From NCBI GenBank assembly GCA_017538465.1, contig JAFYIW010000105.1, positions 1-7,817 of the forward strand: a DNA stretch of 7,817 nt, read 5' to 3'. The notes beneath the pieces were generated by a model. It saw only the letters and a program-made list of their open reading frames with translations. It made no database searches and was not told the origin of the DNA. The stretch comes from Victivallales bacterium (GTDB lineage Bacteria > Verrucomicrobiota > Lentisphaeria > Oligosphaerales > Oligosphaeraceae). Shown piece after piece: positions 6,904 through 7,817 of this stretch. Made by a program: the position numbers and the translations under genes. How positions within the stretch are numbered: the stretch's first letter is position 1; every line of letters begins with the position of its first letter.

Positions 6904-7817
6904 CTAACAGGTGGAACGACGCAGAAGCGCCTCCCGGTATTCCATGTAACGGTCGTAGAGGCCGTGAGCGGAAGTGTACATTGAATTGGGACTCATGAAA
7001 TGCGAAAACTCGAAGGTGATTGCCTTGTCCACCCCGCACTGGCCTGCCGCCTCCAGCTTCAGACGCATCTTGTCCCACTTGATGGGCAGGAAACGGATTG
7101 GCATGTCGCGGTCGAAACTCTCGCAGTTGGTCCAGCTCTTCATGCCATATTTGCGAGCGAGCCTCAGGTTGATTTCCAGATAATCCGGCAGTTCGTCATA
7201 GAGGCAGTGCCCATCTTGGAAGGCGACGATGTCCACCGCGCCCTGGATCTCCGAAAGGATGGCATTCCAGTCCCGTTCGTGTTCGGCGACGGTGGTGGCG
7301 TTGTCCGGATTGGCCTTGATTCCGGCGATATACGGGGAAATCAGCGTCGGGAGATTTCCGGAGAGGGACTTGACGAAATTTCCGAGGCTGCGGTAAAGAT
7401 GCGCCATGCCCACGGATGCACGGGAAATCTCGCAGTTCAGATACCATCCTTTGAAGCTGGGATGGTTCCCGTAGGTGGCCCAGACTTCCTCCGCCACCGC
7501 CTTCGAAAGGTCGAGTTCCTTCTCGAACTGCTGGTTATGCCAGTAGTTCCCGGAGTCATACAGCCCGAAATAGAAGGCCATCCCGTAGCGGTCGGCGAGC
7601 CGCAGGAACAAATCCACCAAGTCCATCGACGGCTCGAAGCACTTCTCCTGCCGCATCAGGATCTTCGAGGGATAGGTGATGAAGCGCTTGTGCCCGCAGC
7701 GGATCAGGATGACCGTGTCAATCCCCGAGGCTTTCATGCACGCGAAATCACGATCCCATTCCTTTTCGCCCCAATTCTGGTGGGGGATGTCATGGCTGAT
7801 TTCATCCAAGAATGTTC
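6904..7817 (-). CDS. DUF4434-family TIM-barrel protein, probable glycoside hydrolase-like, 5' end missing
   Basis: The reading frame is open through the right edge of the window, so the true start lies outside it. The first visible residues, TFLDEISHDIPHQNWG, match the usual N-terminal region of DUF4434 proteins, which suggests that only a few residues are missing unless a signal peptide precedes them. About 303 residues are visible. DUF4434 is counted among TIM-barrel glycosidase-like folds. Alternating strand-helix blocks are seen: IDTVILIRCG, YGMAFYFGLYDSG, FKGWYLNCEIS, VDIVAFQDG, KSWTNCESFD and KAITFEFSHFM. Two glutamates at strand ends are candidates for an acid/base and nucleophile pair: the one in LNCEIS (codon 7429-7431) and the one in TFEFSH (codon 7009-7011). 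This placement resembles clan GH-A but is inference. No enzymatic activity is established for the family that I can name. It is the first visible gene of the leftward operon with the aminotransferase and the membrane protein. Confidence 0.88.
   Translation of the reverse strand, partial: TFLDEISHDIPHQNWGEKEWDRDFACMKASGIDTVILIRCGHKRFITYPSKILMRQEKCFEPSMDLVDLFLRLADRYGMAFYFGLYDSGNYWHNQQFEKELDLSKAVAEEVWATYGNHPSFKGWYLNCEISRASVGMAHLYRSLGNFVKSLSGNLPTLISPYIAGIKANPDNATTVAEHERDWNAILSEIQGAVDIVAFQDGHCLYDELPDYLEINLRLARKYGMKSWTNCESFDRDMPIRFLPIKWDKMRLKLEAAGQCGVDKAITFEFSHFMSPNSMYTSAHGLYDRYMEYREALLRRSTC

Overview
The window suggests an anaerobic bacterium of the Planctomycetota-Verrucomicrobiota-Lentisphaerota (PVC) group, most likely Lentisphaerota or Kiritimatiellota. 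This is inferred from gene content: DUF4838 and DUF4434 proteins are typical of the carbohydrate-rich genomes of that group, Shine-Dalgarno sites are mostly absent, coding DNA is GC-rich, and the glycyl radical enzyme is oxygen-sensitive. No marker gene is present to confirm it.

Layout: two convergent gene blocks meet at an AT-rich 53-bp gap. The left block (+ strand) has an upstream region without a supported gene (1-279), a secreted DUF4838 / alpha-glucuronidase-like protein with a C-terminal jelly-roll domain (280-2733), and, after 73 bp, a glycyl radical enzyme of the pyruvate formate-lyase superfamily (2807-4978). The gap at 4979-5031 holds two adjacent AT-only or nearly AT-only inverted repeats that may end transcription from both sides. 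The right block (- strand, transcribed leftwards) has a DUF4434 TIM-barrel protein that runs off the right edge (6904-7817), a DegT/DnrJ/EryC1/StrS-type PLP aminotransferase (5723-6859) and a small four-helix membrane protein with a cysteine-bearing tail (5032-5700). Its gaps are 44 and 22 bp, so it looks like one operon.

Working together (inference): the DUF4838 protein and perhaps the DUF4434 protein would act on a glycan or glycoside, and the glycyl radical enzyme could process a released sugar, sugar acid or polyol. The aminotransferase would make or recycle an amino sugar or a similar compound. The substrate cannot be read from the sequence. The most notable point is the glycyl radical enzyme: it has the complete C-terminal radical-glycine motif, but its active-site loop reads Gly-Cys-Asn-Gln instead of the Gly-Cys-x-Glu of the known dehydratases and lyases, and no activating radical-SAM enzyme is encoded in the window.
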